A DNA stretch of 64,000 nucleotides from Calendula officinalis (GCA_963853835.1 OY970829.1:34436020-34500019); one strand, 5' to 3'; positions 31,365-43,141 are shown, counted from the stretch's first letter. A program made the numbers and translations. Notes: a model not told the origin generated them from the sequence alone.

Positions 31365-31596
31365 GAAATATGTCCCGCTCTTTATTATCTTATACACCAA
31401 CAGTGTTGCATGCTAGGAAGGCTAAACATGTGCTAAGGAGCCAACAGCCCAACCGTGCGCCACCCGCCGTCTCCTAGCCCCGGCAGGCCCACGTCCCCAC
31501 GCCCTCCCCCGCACACCCGTCCCCTTGTTCACGCACCACCCACGGTCGCAACCGTGACCACCCCGGGACGCAGGGGAAAAAAACGAAACAAAAAGA

Positions 31597-31715
31597 GGGG
31601 TGCAACACGAGGACTTCCAAGGGGGTCACCCATCCTAGTACTACTCTCGCCCAAGCACGCTTAACTGCGGAGTTCTGATGGGATCCGGTGCATTAGTGCT
31701 GGTATGATCGGACCC
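31597..31715 (-). rRNA. 5S rRNA copy 92, class A9
   Basis: 119 nt. G5C, G97T. Confidence 0.94.
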
Positions 31716-31948
31716 GAAATATGTCCCGCTCTTTATTATCTTATACACCAACAGTGTTGCATGCTAGGAAGGCTAAACATGTGCTAAGGAGCCAAACGGC
31801 CCAACCGTGCGCCACCCGCCGTCTCCTAGCCCCGGCAGGCCCACGTCCCCACACCCTCCCCCGCACGCCCGTCCCATTCTTCACGCACCACCCACGGTCG
31901 CAACCGTGACCACCCCGGGACGTAGGGGAAAAAAACGAAACAAAAAGA

Positions 31949-32067
31949 TGGGTGCAACACGAGGACTTCCCAGGGGGTCACCCATCCTAGTACTACTCTC
32001 GCCCAAGCACGCTTAACTGCGGAGTTCTGATGGGATCCGATGCATTAGTGCTGGTATGATGGCACCC
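31949..32067 (-). rRNA. 5S rRNA copy 93, class A10
   Basis: 119 nt. G7C, C28T, C119A. Confidence 0.94.
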
Positions 32068-32298
32068 GAAATATGTCCCGCTCTTTATTATCTTATATAC
32101 CAACAGTGTTGCATGCTAGGAAGGCTAAACATGTGCTAAGGAGCCAAACGGCCCAACCGTGCGCCACCTGCCGTCTCCTAGCCCCGGCAGGCCCACGTTC
32201 CCACGCCCTCCCCCGCACGCCCGTCCCTTGTTCACGCACCACCCACGGTCGCAACCGTGACCACCCCGGGACGCAGGGGAAAAAACGAAACAAAAAGA

Positions 32299-32376
32299 GG
32301 GGTGCAACACGACGACTTCCCAGGGGGTCACCCATCTGATGGGATCCGGTGCATTAGTGCTGGTATGATCGGACCC
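32299..32376 (-). pseudogene. Truncated 5S copy 94, class T
   Basis: 78 nt. G5C, C105G. Confidence 0.93.
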
Positions 32377-32608
32377 GAAATATGTCCCGCTCTTTATTAT
32401 CTTATACACCAACAGTGTTGCATGCTAGGAAGGCTAAACATGTGCTAAGGAGCCAAACGGCCCAACCGTGCGCCACCCGCCGTCTCCTAGCCCCGGCAGG
32501 CCCACGTCCCCACGCCCTCCCCCGCACGCCCGTCCCCTTGTTCACGCACCACCCACGGTCGCAACCGTGACCACACCGGGACGCAGGGGAAAAAACGAAA
32601 CAAAAAGA

Positions 32609-32727
32609 GGGGTGCAACACGAGGACTTCCCAGGGGGTCACCCATCCTAGTACTACTCTCGCCCAAGCACGCTTAACTGCGGAGTTCTGATGGGATCCGG
32701 TGCATTAGTGCTGGTATGATCGCACCC
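32609..32727 (-). rRNA. 5S rRNA copy 95, class B1
   Basis: 119 nt, consensus. Confidence 0.96.
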
Positions 32728-32960
32728 GAAATATGACCCGCTCTTTATTATCTTATACACCAACAGTGTTGCATGCTAGGAAGGCTAAACATGTGCTAAG
32801 GAGCCAAACGGCCCAACCGTGCGCCACCCGCCGTCTCCTAGCCCCGGCAGGCCCACGTCCCCACGCCCTCCCCCGCACGCCCGTCCCCTTGTTCACGCAC
32901 CGCCCACGGTCGTAACCGTGACCACCCAGGGACGCAGGGGAAAAAAACGAGACAAAAAGA

Positions 32961-33079
32961 GGGGTGCAACACGAGGACTTCCCAGGGGGTCACCCATCCT
33001 AGTACTACTCTCGCCCAAGCACGCTTAACTGCGGAGTCCTGATGGGATCCGGTGCATTAGTGCTGGTATGATCGCACCC
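32961..33079 (-). rRNA. 5S rRNA copy 96, class B2
   Basis: 119 nt. A42G. Terminator region has 'cgagacaaaaag'. Confidence 0.95.
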
Positions 33080-33312
33080 GAAATATGACCCGCTCTTTAT
33101 TATCTTACACACCAACAGTGTTGCATGCTAGGAAGGCTAAACATGTGCTAAGGGCCCAAACGGCCCAACCGTGCGCCACCCGCCGTCTCCTAGCCCCGGC
33201 AGGCCCACGTCCCCACGCCCTCCCCCGCACGCTCGTCCCCTTGTTCACGCACCACCCACGGTCGCAACCTCTACCACCCCGGGACGCATGGGAAAAAAAC
33301 GAAACAAAAAGA

Positions 33313-33431
33313 GGGGTGCAACACGAGGACTTCCCAGGGGGTCAACCATCCTAGTACTACTCTCGCTCTAGCACGCTTAACTGCGGAGTTCTGATGGGAT
33401 CCGGTGCATTAGTGCTGGTATGATCGCACCC
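33313..33431 (-). rRNA. 5S rRNA copy 97, class B3
   Basis: 119 nt. T63A, G65A, G87T. Confidence 0.92.
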
Positions 33432-33665
33432 GAAATATGTCCCGCTCTTTATTATCTTATACACCAACATTGTTGCATGCTAGGAAGGCTAAACATGTGC
33501 TAAGGAGCCAAACGGCCCAACCGTGCGCCACCCGCCGTCTCCTAGCCCCGGCAGGCCCACGTTCCCACGCCCTCCCCCGCACGCCCGTCCCCGTGTTCAC
33601 GCACCACCCACGGTCGCAACCGTGACCACCCCGGGACGCAGGGGAAAAAAAACGAAACAAAAAGA

Positions 33666-33784
33666 GGGGTGCAACACGAGGACTTCCCAGTGGGTCACCC
33701 ATCCTAGTACTACTCTCGCCCAAGCACGCTTAACTGCGGAGTTCTGGTGGGATCCGGTGCATTAGTGCTGGTATGATCGCACAA
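33666..33784 (-). rRNA. 5S rRNA copy 98, class B4
   Basis: 119 nt. G1T, G2T, T38C, C94A. Confidence 0.92.
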
Positions 33785-34017
33785 GAAATATGTCCCGCTC
33801 TTTATTATCTTATACACCAACAGTGTTGCATGCTAGGAAGGCTAAACATGTGCTAAGGAGCCAAACGGCCCAACCGTGCGCCACCCGCCGTCTCCTAGCC
33901 CCGACAGGCCCACGTCCCCACGCCCTCCCCCGCACGCCCGTCCCCTTGTTCACGCACCACCCACGGTCGCAACCGTGACCACCCCGGGACGCAGGGGAAA
34001 AAAACGAAACAAAAAGA

Positions 34018-34136
34018 GGCGTGCAACACGAGGACTTCCCAGGGGGTAACCCATCCTAGTACTACTCTCGCCCAAGCACGCTTAACTGCGGAGTTCTGAT
34101 GGGATCCGGTGCATTAGTGCTGGTATGATCGGACCC
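34018..34136 (-). rRNA. 5S rRNA copy 99, class B5
   Basis: 119 nt. G5C, G89T, C117G. Confidence 0.93.
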
Positions 34137-34369
34137 GAAATATGTCCCGCTCTTTATTATCTTATACACCAACAGTGTTGCATGCTAGGAAGGCTAAACA
34201 TGTGCTAAGGAGCCAAACGGCCCAACCGTGCGCCACCCGCCGTCTCCTAGCCCCGGCAGGCCCACGTCCCCACGCCCTCCCCCGCACGCCCGTCCCCTTG
34301 TTCACGCACCACCCACGGTCGCAACCGTGACCACCCCGGGACGCAGGGGAAAAAAACGAAACAAAAAGA

Positions 34370-34488
34370 GGGGTGCAACACGAGGACTTCCCAGGGGGTC
34401 ACCCATCCTAGTACTACTCTCGCCCAAGCACGCTTAACTGCGGAGTTCTGATGGGATCCGGTGCATTAGTGCTGGTATGATCCCACCA
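34370..34488 (-). rRNA. 5S rRNA copy 100, class B6
   Basis: 119 nt. G1T, C6G. Confidence 0.94.
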
Positions 34489-34720
34489 GAAATATGTCCC
34501 GCTCTTTATTATCTTATACACCAACAGTGTTGCATGCTAGGAAGGCTAAACATGTGCTAAGGAGCCAAACGGCCCAACCGTGCGCCACCCGCCGTCTCCT
34601 AGCCCCGGCAGGCCCACGTTCCCACGCCCTCCCCCGCACGCCCGTCCCTTGTTCACGCACCACCCACGGTCGCAACCGTGACCACCCCGGGACGCAGGGG
34701 AAAAAAACGAAACAAAAAGA

Positions 34721-34798
34721 GGGGTGCAACACGACGACTTCCCAGGGGGTCACCCATCTGATGGGATCCGGTGCATTAGTGCTGGTATGATCGGACCC
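34721..34798 (-). pseudogene. Truncated 5S copy 101, class T
   Basis: 78 nt. G5C, C105G; first T copy of the dimer array. Confidence 0.93.
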
Positions 34799-35031
34799 GA
34801 AATATGTCCCGCTCTTTATTATCTTATACACCAACAGTGTTGCATGCTAGGAAGGCTAAACATGTGCTAAAGAGCCAAACAGCCCAACCGTGCGCCACCC
34901 GCCGTCTCCTAGCCCCGGCAGGCCCACGTCCCCACGCCCTCCCCCGCACGCCCGTCCCCTTGTTCACGCACCACCCACGGTCGCAACCGTGACCACCCCG
35001 GGACGCAGGGGAAAAAAACGAAACAAAAAGA

Positions 35032-35150
35032 GGGGTGCAACACGAGGACTTCCCAGGGGGTCACCCATCCTAGTACTACTCTCGCCCAAGCACGCTTAAC
35101 TGCGGAGTTCTGATGGGATCCGGTGCATTAGTGCTGGTATGATCGCACCA
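35032..35150 (-). rRNA. 5S rRNA copy 102, class B6
   Basis: 119 nt. G1T. Confidence 0.95.
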
Positions 35151-35382
35151 GAAATATGTCCCGCTCTTTATTATCTTATACACCAACAGTGTTGCATGCT
35201 AGGAAGGCTAAACATGTGCTAAGGAGCCAAACGGCCCAACCGTGCGCCACCCGCCGTCTCCTAGCCCCGGCAGGCCCACGTTCCCACGCCCTCCCCCGCA
35301 CGCCCGTCCCTTGTTCACGCACCACCCACGGTCGCAACCGTGACCACCCCGGGACGCAGGGGAAAAAAACGAAACAAAAAGA

Positions 35383-35460
35383 GGGGTGCAACACGACGAC
35401 TTCCCAGGGGGTCACCCATCTGATGGGATCCGGTGCATTAGTGCTGGTATGATCGGACCC
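35383..35460 (-). pseudogene. Truncated 5S copy 103, class T
   Basis: 78 nt. G5C, C105G. Confidence 0.93.
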
Positions 35461-35693
35461 GAAATATGTCCCGCTCTTTATTATCTTATACACCAACAGT
35501 GTTGCATGCTAGGAAGGCTAAACATGTGCTAAGGAGCCAAACGGCCCAACCGTGCGCCACCCGCCGTCTCCTAGCCCCGGCAGGCCCACGTCCCCACGCC
35601 CTCCCCCGCACGCCCGTCCCCTTGTTCACGCACCACCCACGGTCGCAACCGTGACCACCCCGGGACGCAGGGGAAAAAAACGAACTAAAAAGA

Positions 35694-35812
35694 GGGGTGC
35701 AACACGAGGACTTCCCAGGGGGTCACCCATCCTAGTACTACTCTCGCCCAAGCACGCTTAACTGCGGAGTTCTGATGGGATCCGGTGCATTAGTGCTGGT
35801 ATGATCGCACCA
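35694..35812 (-). rRNA. 5S rRNA copy 104, class B6
   Basis: 119 nt. G1T. Terminator region 'cgaactaaaaag', shared with copies 109 and 113 and, in part, 108. Confidence 0.95.
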
Positions 35813-36044
35813 GAAATATGTCCCGCTCTTTATTATCTTATACACCAACAGTGTTGCATGCTAGGAAGGCTAAACATGTGCTAAGGAGCCAAACGGCCCA
35901 ACTGTGCGCCACCCGCCGTCTCCTAGCCCCGGCAGGCCCACGTTCCCACGCCATCCCCCGCACGCCCGTCCCTTGTTCACGCACCACCCACGGTCGCAAC
36001 CGTGACCACCCCGGGACGCAGGGGAAAAAAACGAAACAAAAAGA

Positions 36045-36122
36045 GGGGTGCAACACGACGACTTCCCAGGGGGTCACCCATCTGATGGGATCCGGTGCAT
36101 TAGTGCTGGTATGATCGGACCC
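36045..36122 (-). pseudogene. Truncated 5S copy 105, class T
   Basis: 78 nt. G5C, C105G. Spacer has 'gccatcc', as in the unit of copy 54. Confidence 0.93.
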
Positions 36123-36355
36123 GAAATATGTCCCGCTCTTTATTATCTTATACACCAACAGTGTTGCATGCTAGGAAGGCTAAACATGTGCTAAGGAGCC
36201 AAACGGCCCAACCGTGCGCCACCCGCCGTCTCCTAGCCCCGGCAGGCCCACGTCCCCACGCCCTCCCCCGCACGCCCGTCCCCTTGTTCACGCACCACCC
36301 ACGGTCGCAACCGTGACCACCCCGGGACGCAGGGGAAAAAAACGAAACAAAAAGA

Positions 36356-36474
36356 GGGGTGCAACACGAGGACTTCCCAGGGGGTCACCCATCCTAGTAC
36401 TACTCTCGCCCAAGCACGCTTAACTGCGGAGTTCTGATGGGATCCGGTGCATTAGTGCTGGTATGATCGCACTA
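36356..36474 (-). rRNA. 5S rRNA copy 106, class B6
   Basis: 119 nt. G1T, G2A. Confidence 0.94.
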
Positions 36475-36706
36475 GAAATATGTCCCGCTCTTTATTATCT
36501 TATACACCAACAGTGTTGCATGCTAGGAAGGCTAAACATGTGCTAAGGAGCCAAACGGCCCAACCGTGCGCCACCCGCCGTCTCCTAGCCCCGGCAGGCC
36601 CACGTTCCCACGCCCTCCCCCGCACGCCCGTCCCTTGTTCACGCACCACCCACGGTCGCAACCGTGACCACCCCGGGACGCAGGGGAAAAAAACGAAACA
36701 AAAAGA

Positions 36707-36784
36707 GGGGTGCAACACGACGACTTCCCAGGGGGTCGCCCATCTGATGGGATCCGGTGCATTAGTGCTGGTATGATCGGACCC
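36707..36784 (-). pseudogene. Truncated 5S copy 107, class T
   Basis: 78 nt. G5C, T88C, C105G. Confidence 0.93.
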
Positions 36785-37017
36785 GAAATATGTCCCGCTC
36801 TTTATTATCTTATGCACCAACAGTGTTGCATGTTAGGAAGGCTAAACATGTGCTAAGGAGCCAAACGGCCCAACCGTGCGCCACCCGCCGTCTCCTAGCC
36901 CCGGCAGGCCCACGTCCCCACGCCCTCCCCCGCACGCCCGTCCCCTTGTTCACGCACCACCCACGGTCGCAACCGTGACCACCCCGGGACGCAGGGGAAA
37001 AAAACAAACTAAAAAGA

Positions 37018-37136
37018 GGGGTGCAACACGAGGACTTCCCAGGGGGTCACCCATCCTAGTACTACTCTCGCCCAAGCACGCTTAACTGCGGAGTTCTGAT
37101 GGGATCCGGTGCATTAGTGCTGGTATGATCGCACCA
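37018..37136 (-). rRNA. 5S rRNA copy 108, class B6
   Basis: 119 nt. G1T. First of two adjacent B6 units. Confidence 0.95.
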
Positions 37137-37369
37137 GAAATATGTCCCGCTCTTTATTATCTTATACACCAACAGTGTTGCATGCTAGGAAGGCTAAACA
37201 TGTGCTAAGGAGCCAAACGGCCCAACCGTGCGCCACCCGCCGTCTCCTAGCCCCGGCAGGCCCACGTCCCCACGCCCTCCCCCGCACGCCCGTCCCCATG
37301 TTCACGCACCACCCACGGTCGCAACCGTGACCACCCCGGGACGCAGGGGAAAAAAACGAACTAAAAAGA

Positions 37370-37488
37370 GGGGTGCAACACGAGGACTTTCCAGGGGGTC
37401 ACCCATCCTAGTACTACTCTCGCCCAAGCACGCTTAACTGCGGAGTTCTGATGGGATCCGGTGCATTAGTGCTGGTATGATCGCACCA
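37370..37488 (-). rRNA. 5S rRNA copy 109, class B6
   Basis: 119 nt. G1T, G99A. Confidence 0.94.
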
Positions 37489-37720
37489 GAAATATGTCCC
37501 GCTCTTTATTATCTTATACACCAACAGTGTTGCATGCTAGGAAGGCTAAACATGTGCTAAGGAGCCAAACGGCCCAACCGTGCGCCACCCGCCGTCTCCT
37601 AGCCCCGGCAGGCCCACGTTCCCACGCCCTCCCCCGCACGCCCGTCCCTTGTTCACGCACCACCCACGGTCGCAACCGTGACCACCCCGGGACGCAGGGG
37701 AAAAAAACGAAACAAAAAGA

Positions 37721-37798
37721 GGGGTGCAACACGACGACTTCCCAGGGGGTCACCCATCTGATGGGATCCGGTGCATTAGTGCTGGTATGATCGGACCC
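37721..37798 (-). pseudogene. Truncated 5S copy 110, class T
   Basis: 78 nt. G5C, C105G. Confidence 0.93.
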
Positions 37799-38031
37799 GA
37801 AATATGTCCCGCTCTTTATTATCTTATACACCAACAGTGTTGCATGCTAGGAAGGCTAAACATGTGCTAAGGAGCCAAACGGCCCACCCGTGCGCCACCC
37901 GCCGTCTCCTAGCCCCGGCAGGCCCACGTCCCCACGCCCTCCCCCGCACGCCCGTCCCCTTGTTCACGCACCACCCACGGTCGCAACCGTGACCACCCCG
38001 GGACGCAGGGGAAAAAAACGAAACAAAAAGA

Positions 38032-38150
38032 GGGGTGCAACACGAGGACTTCCCAGGGGGTCACCCATCCTAGTACTACTCTCGCCCAAGCACGCTTAAC
38101 TGCGGAGTTCTGATGGGATCCGGTGCATTAGTGCTGGTATGATCGCACCA
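38032..38150 (-). rRNA. 5S rRNA copy 111, class B6
   Basis: 119 nt. G1T. Confidence 0.95.
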
Positions 38151-38382
38151 GAAATATGTCCCGCTCTTTATTATCTTATACACCAACAGTGTTGCATGCT
38201 AGGAAGGCTAAACATGTGCTAAGGAGCCAAACGGCCCAACCGTGCGCCACCCGCCGTCTCCTAGCCCCGGCAGACCCACGTTCCCACGCCCTCCCCCGCA
38301 CACCCGTCCCTTGTTCACGCACCACCCACGGTCGCAACCGTGACCACCCCGGGACGCAGGGGAAAAAAACGAAACAAAAAGA

Positions 38383-38460
38383 GGGGTGCAACACGACGAC
38401 TTCCCAGGGGGTCACCCATCTGATGGGATCCGGTGCATTAGTGCTGGTATGATCGGACCC
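38383..38460 (-). pseudogene. Truncated 5S copy 112, class T
   Basis: 78 nt. G5C, C105G. The spacer has 'cgcacacccg', an A-class mark. Confidence 0.93.
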
Positions 38461-38693
38461 GAAATATGTCCCGCTCTTTATTATCTTATACACCAACAGT
38501 GTTGCATGCTAGGAAGGCTAAACATGTGCTAAGGAGCCAAACGGCCCAACCGTGCGCCACCCGCCGTCTCCTAGCCCCGGCAGGCCCACGTCCCCACGCC
38601 CTCCCCCGCACGCCCGTCCCCTTGTTCACGCACCACCCACGGTCGCAACCGTGACCACCCCGGGACGCAGGGGAAAAAAACGAACTAAAAAGA

Positions 38694-38812
38694 GGGGTGC
38701 AACACGAGGACTTCCCAGGGGGTCACCCATCCTAGTACTACTCTCGCCCAAGCACGCTTAACTGCGGAGTTCTGATGGGATCCGGTGCATTAGTGCTGGT
38801 ATGATCGCACCA
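38694..38812 (-). rRNA. 5S rRNA copy 113, class B6
   Basis: 119 nt. G1T; -1 base changed. Confidence 0.95.
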
Positions 38813-39044
38813 AAAATATGTCCCGCTCTTTATTATCTTATACACCAACAGTGTTGCATGCTAGGAAGGCTAAACATGTGCTAAGGAGCCAAACGGCCCA
38901 ACCGTGCGCCACCCGCCGTCTCCTAGCCCCGGCAGGCCCACGTTCCCACGCCCTCCCCCGCACGCCCGTCCATTGTTCACGCACCACCCACGGTCGCAAC
39001 CGTGACCACCCCGGGACGCAGGGGAAAAAAACGAAACAAAAAGA

Positions 39045-39122
39045 GGGGTGCAACACGACGACTTCCCAGGGGGTCACCCATCTGATGGGATCCGGTGCAT
39101 TAGTGCTGGTATGATCGGACCC
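39045..39122 (-). pseudogene. Truncated 5S copy 114, class T
   Basis: 78 nt. G5C, C105G; last T copy of the main dimer array. Confidence 0.93.
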
Positions 39123-39354
39123 GAAATATGTCCCGCTCTTTATTATCTTATACACCAACAGTGTTGCATGCTAGGAAGGCTAAACATGTGCTAAGGAGCC
39201 AAACGGCCCAACCGTGCGCCACCCGCCGTCTCCTAGCCCCGGCAGGCCCACGTCCCCACGCCCTCCCCCGCACGCCCGTCCCCTTGTTCACGCACCACCC
39301 ACGGTCGCAACCGTGACCACACCGGGACGCAGGGGAAAAAACGAAACAAAAAGA

Positions 39355-39473
39355 GGGGTGCAACACGAGGACTTCCCAGGGGGTCACCCATCCTAGTCCT
39401 ACTCTCGCCCAAGCACGCTTAACTGCGGAGTTCTGATGGGATCCGGTGCATTAGTGCTGGTATGATCGCACCC
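39355..39473 (-). rRNA. 5S rRNA copy 115, class B1
   Basis: 119 nt. T76G. Confidence 0.95.
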
Positions 39474-39706
39474 GAAATATGACCCGCTCTTTATTATCTT
39501 ATACACCAACAGTGTTGCATGCTAGGAAGGCTAAATATGTGCTAAGGAGCCAAACGGCCCAACCGTGCGCCACCCGCCGTCTCCTAGCCCCGGCAGGCCC
39601 ACGTCCCCACGCCCTCCCCCGCACGCCCGTCCCCTTGTTCACGCACCGCCCACGGTCATAACCGTGACCACCCCGGGACGCAGGGGAAAAAAACGAAACA
39701 AAAAGA

Positions 39707-39825
39707 GGGGTGCAACACGAGGACTTCCCAGGGGGTCACCCATCCTAGTACTACTCTCGCCCAAGCACGCTTAACTGCGGAGTCCTGATGGGATCCGGTG
39801 CATTAGTGCTGGTATGATCGCACCC
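39707..39825 (-). rRNA. 5S rRNA copy 116, class B2
   Basis: 119 nt. A42G. Confidence 0.95.
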
Positions 39826-40059
39826 GAAATATGACCCGCTCTTTATTATCTTACACACCAACAGTGTTGCATGCTAGGAAGGCTAAACATGTTCTAAGGG
39901 CCCAAACGGCCCAACCGTGCGCCACCCGCCGTCTCCTAGCCCCGGCAGGCCCACGTCCCCACGCCCTCCCCCGCACGCTCGTCCCCTTGTTCACGCACCA
40001 CCCACGGTCGCAACCTCTACCACCCCGGGACGCATGGGAAAAAAAACGAAACAAAAAGA

Positions 40060-40178
40060 GGGGTGCAACACGAGGACTTCCCAGGGGGTCAACCATCCTA
40101 GTACTACTCTCGCTCTAGCACGCTTAACTGCGGAGTTCTGATGGGATCCGGTGCATTAGTGCTGGTATGATCGCACCC
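40060..40178 (-). rRNA. 5S rRNA copy 117, class B3
   Basis: 119 nt. T63A, G65A, G87T. Confidence 0.92.
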
Positions 40179-40411
40179 GAAATATGTCCCGCTCTTTATT
40201 ATCTTATACACCAACAGTGTTGCATGCTAGGAAGGCTAAACATGTGCTAAGGAGCCAAACGGCCCAACCGTGCGCCACCCGCCGTCTCCTAGCCCCGGCA
40301 GGCCCACGTTCCCACGCCCTCCCCCGCACGCCCGTCCCCGTGTTCACGCACCACCCACGGTCGCAACCGTGACCACCCCGGGACGCAGGGGAAAAAAACG
40401 AAACAAAAAGA

Positions 40412-40530
40412 GGGGTGCAACACGAGGACTTCCCAGGGGGTCACCCATCCTAGTACTACTCTCGCCCAAGCACGCTTAACTGCGGAGTTCTGATGGGATC
40501 CGTTGCATTAGTGCTGGTATGATCGCACAA
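40412..40530 (-). rRNA. 5S rRNA copy 118, class B4
   Basis: 119 nt. G1T, G2T, C28A. Confidence 0.93.
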
Positions 40531-40763
40531 GAAATATGTCCCGCTCTTTATTATCTTATACACCAACAGTGTTGCATGCTAGGAAGGCTAAACATGTGCT
40601 AAGGAGCCAAAAGGCCCAACCGTGCGCCACCCGCCGTCTCCTAGCCCCGGCAGGCCCACGTCCCCACGCCCTCCCCCGCACGCCCGTCCCCTTGTTCACG
40701 CACCACCCACGGTCGCAACCGTGACCACCCCGGGACGCAGGGGAAAAAAACGAAACAAAAAGA

Positions 40764-40882
40764 GGCGTGCAACACGAGGACTTCCCAGGGGGTAACCCAT
40801 CCTAGTACTACTCTCGCCCAAGCACGCTTAACTGCGGAGTTCTGATGGGATCCGGTGCATTAGTGCTGGTATGATCGGACCC
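40764..40882 (-). rRNA. 5S rRNA copy 119, class B5
   Basis: 119 nt. G5C, G89T, C117G. Confidence 0.93.
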
Positions 40883-41115
40883 GAAATATGTCCCGCTCTT
40901 TATTATCTTATACACCAACAGTGTTGCATGCTAGGAAGGCTAAACATGTGCTAAGGAGCCAAACGGCCCAACCGTGCGCCACCCGCCGTCTCCTAGCCCC
41001 GGCAGGCCCACGTCCCCACGCCCTCCCCCGCACGCCCGTCCCCTTGTTCACGCACCACCCACGGTCGCAACCGTGACCACCCCGGGACGCAGGGGAAAAA
41101 AACGAAACAAAAAGA

Positions 41116-41234
41116 GGGGTGCAACACGAGGACTTCCCAGGGGGTCACCCATCCTAGTACTACTCTCGCCCAAGCACACTTAACTGCGGAGTTCTGATGG
41201 GATCCGGTGCATTAGTGCTGGTATGATCGCACCA
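41116..41234 (-). rRNA. 5S rRNA copy 120, class B6
   Basis: 119 nt. G1T, C57T (A box). Confidence 0.94.
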
Positions 41235-41466
41235 GAAATATGTCCCGCTCTTTATTATCTTATACACCAACAGTGTTGCATGCTAGGAAGGCTAAACATG
41301 TGCTAAGGAGCCAAACGGCCCAACCGTGCGCCACCCGCCGTCTCCTAGCCCCGGCAGGCCCACGTTCCCACGCTCTCCCCCGCACGCCCGTCCCTTGTTC
41401 ACGCACCACCCACGGTCGCAACCGTGACCACCCCGGGACGCAGGGGAAAAAAACGAAACAAAAAGA

Positions 41467-41544
41467 GGGGTGCAACACGACGACTTCCCAGGGGGTCACC
41501 CATCTGATGGGATCCGGTGCATTAGTGCTGGTATGATCGGACCC
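41467..41544 (-). pseudogene. Truncated 5S copy 121, class T
   Basis: 78 nt. G5C, C105G. Confidence 0.93.
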
Positions 41545-41777
41545 GAAATATGTCCCGCTCTTTATTATCTTATACACCAACAGTGTTGCATGCTAGGAAG
41601 GCTAAACATGTGCTAAGGAGCCAAACGGCCCAACCGTGCGCCACCCGCCGTCTCCTAGCCCCGGCAGGCCCACGTCCCCACGCCCTCCCCCGCACGCCCG
41701 TCCCCTTGTTCACGCACCACCCACGGTCGCAACCGTGACCACCCCGGGACGCAGGGGAAAAAAACGAAACAAAAAGA

Positions 41778-41896
41778 GGGGTGCAACACGAGGACTTCCC
41801 AGGGGGTCACCCATCCTAGTACTACTCTCGCCCAAGCACGCTTAACTGCGGAGTTCTGATGGGATCCGGTGCATTAGTGCTGGTATGATCGCACCA
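41778..41896 (-). rRNA. 5S rRNA copy 122, class B6
   Basis: 119 nt. G1T; -1 base changed, as in copy 113. Confidence 0.95.
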
Positions 41897-42128
41897 AAAA
41901 TATGTCCCGCTCTTTATTATCTTATACACCAACAGTGTTGCATGCTAGGAAGGCTAAACATGTGCTAAGGAGCCAAACGGCCCAACCGTGCGTCACCCGC
42001 CGTCTCCTAGCCCCGGCAGGCCCACGTTCCCACGCCCTCCCCCGCACGCCCGTCCCTTGTTCACGCACCACCCACGGTCGCAACCGTGACCACCCCGGGA
42101 CGCAGGGGAAAAAAACGAAACAAAAAGA

Positions 42129-42206
42129 GGGGTGCAACACGACGACTTCCCAGGGGGTCACCCATCTGATGGGATCCGGTGCATTAGTGCTGGTATGATC
42201 GGACCC
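42129..42206 (-). pseudogene. Truncated 5S copy 123, class T
   Basis: 78 nt. G5C, C105G. Confidence 0.93.
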
Positions 42207-42438
42207 GAAATATGTCCCGCTCTTTATTATCTTATACACCAACAGTGTTGCATGCTAGGAAGGCTAAACATGTGCTAAGGAGCCAAACGGCCCAACCGTG
42301 CGCCACCCGCCGTCTCCTAGCCCCGGCAGGCCCACGTCCCCACGCCCTCCCCCGCACGCCCGTCCCCTTGTTCACGCACCACCCACGGTCGCAACCGTGA
42401 CCACCCCGGGACGCAGGGGAAAAAACGAAATAAAAAGA

Positions 42439-42557
42439 GGGGTGCAACACGAGGACTTCCCAGGGGGTCACCCATCCTAGTACTACTCTCGCCCAAGCAC
42501 GCTTAACTGCAGAGTTCTGATGGGATCCGGTACATTAGTGCTGGTATGATCACACCC
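42439..42557 (-). rRNA. 5S rRNA copy 124, C1-like
   Basis: 119 nt. C6T, C26T, C47T. It has the C1 terminator (T5-A-T3) but C at nt 93, so the C1 linkage is broken here. Confidence 0.93.
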
Positions 42558-42791
42558 GAAATATATCCCGCTCTTTATTATCTTATACACCAACAGTGTT
42601 GCATGCTAGGAAGGCTAAACATGTGCTAAGGAGCCAAACGGCCCAACCGTGCGCCACCCGCCGTCTCCTAGCCCCGGCAGGCCCACGTGCCCACGCCCTC
42701 CCCCGCACGCCCGTCCCCTTGTTCACGCACCACCCACGGTCGCAACCGTGACTACCCCGGGACGCAGGGGGAAAAAAACGAAACAAAAAGA

Positions 42792-42910
42792 GGGGTGCAA
42801 CACGAGGACTTCCCAGGGGGTCACCCATCCTAGTACTACTCTCGCCCAAGCACGCTTAACTGCGGAGTTCTGATGGGATCCGGTGCATTAGTGCTGGTAT
42901 GATCGCACAC
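42792..42910 (-). rRNA. 5S rRNA copy 125, C2-related
   Basis: 119 nt. G2T. Unlike C2 the unit is 353 bp, with the spacer tract intact. Confidence 0.94.
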
Positions 42911-43141
42911 AGAATATGTCCCGCTCTTTATTATCTTATACACCAACAGTGTTGCATGCTAGAAGGCTAAACATGTGCTAAGGAGCCAAACGGCCCAACC
43001 GTGCGCCACCCGCCTTCTCCTAGCCCCGGCAGGCCCACGTCCCCACGCCCTCCCCCGCACGCCCGTCCCCTTGTTCACGCACCACCCACGGTCGCAACCG
43101 TGACCACCCCGGGACGCAGGGGAAAAAACGAAATAAAAAGA

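Larger units (their letters stand above)
29642..31720 (-). repeat. Tandem duplication, period about 1,039 bp
   Basis: Units 29642, 29994, 30331 (A6-A7-A9) recur as 30681, 31033, 31370. Both halves share T52C in the A6 gene, 'ctttactatc' at the start of the A7 unit and 'gagccaacagccc' in the A9 unit, none of which is general in the array. Confidence 0.85.
32382..34493 (-). repeat. HOR block B1-B6
   Basis: Full B1-B6 series in the same order as 11809-13922, preceded by A10-T (31721, 32073) and leading straight into the B6-T dimer array. Confidence 0.8.
34142..39127 (-). repeat. B6-T dimer array (662-bp period)
   Basis: Seven truncated-gene units of 310 bp (34494, 35156, 35818, 36480, 37494, 38156, 38818) alternate with 352-bp B6 units. 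The alternation slips once, where two B6 units (36790, 37142) stand together. Half of the loci here are 78-nt pseudogenes. A subset of B6 units shares 'cgaactaaaaag' before the gene, so the dimers amplified in more than one step. Confidence 0.9.
39128..41239 (-). repeat. HOR block B1-B6
   Basis: Another complete B1-B6 series. Together with 32382-34493 it brackets the dimer array, as expected if the dimers expanded inside a B6-T-B1 context. Confidence 0.8.
40888..42211 (-). repeat. B6-T dimers (second cluster)
   Basis: Two further 352 + 310 bp dimers: 40888/41240 and 41550/41902. Confidence 0.85.

Noticed and set aside
34142..39127. Transposon or SINE derived from 5S RNA
   Set aside because: Some SINEs have 5S-derived heads, but here there are no target-site duplications, poly-A or other tails or dispersed copies. 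Truncated genes sit in the normal tandem frame with normal spacers.
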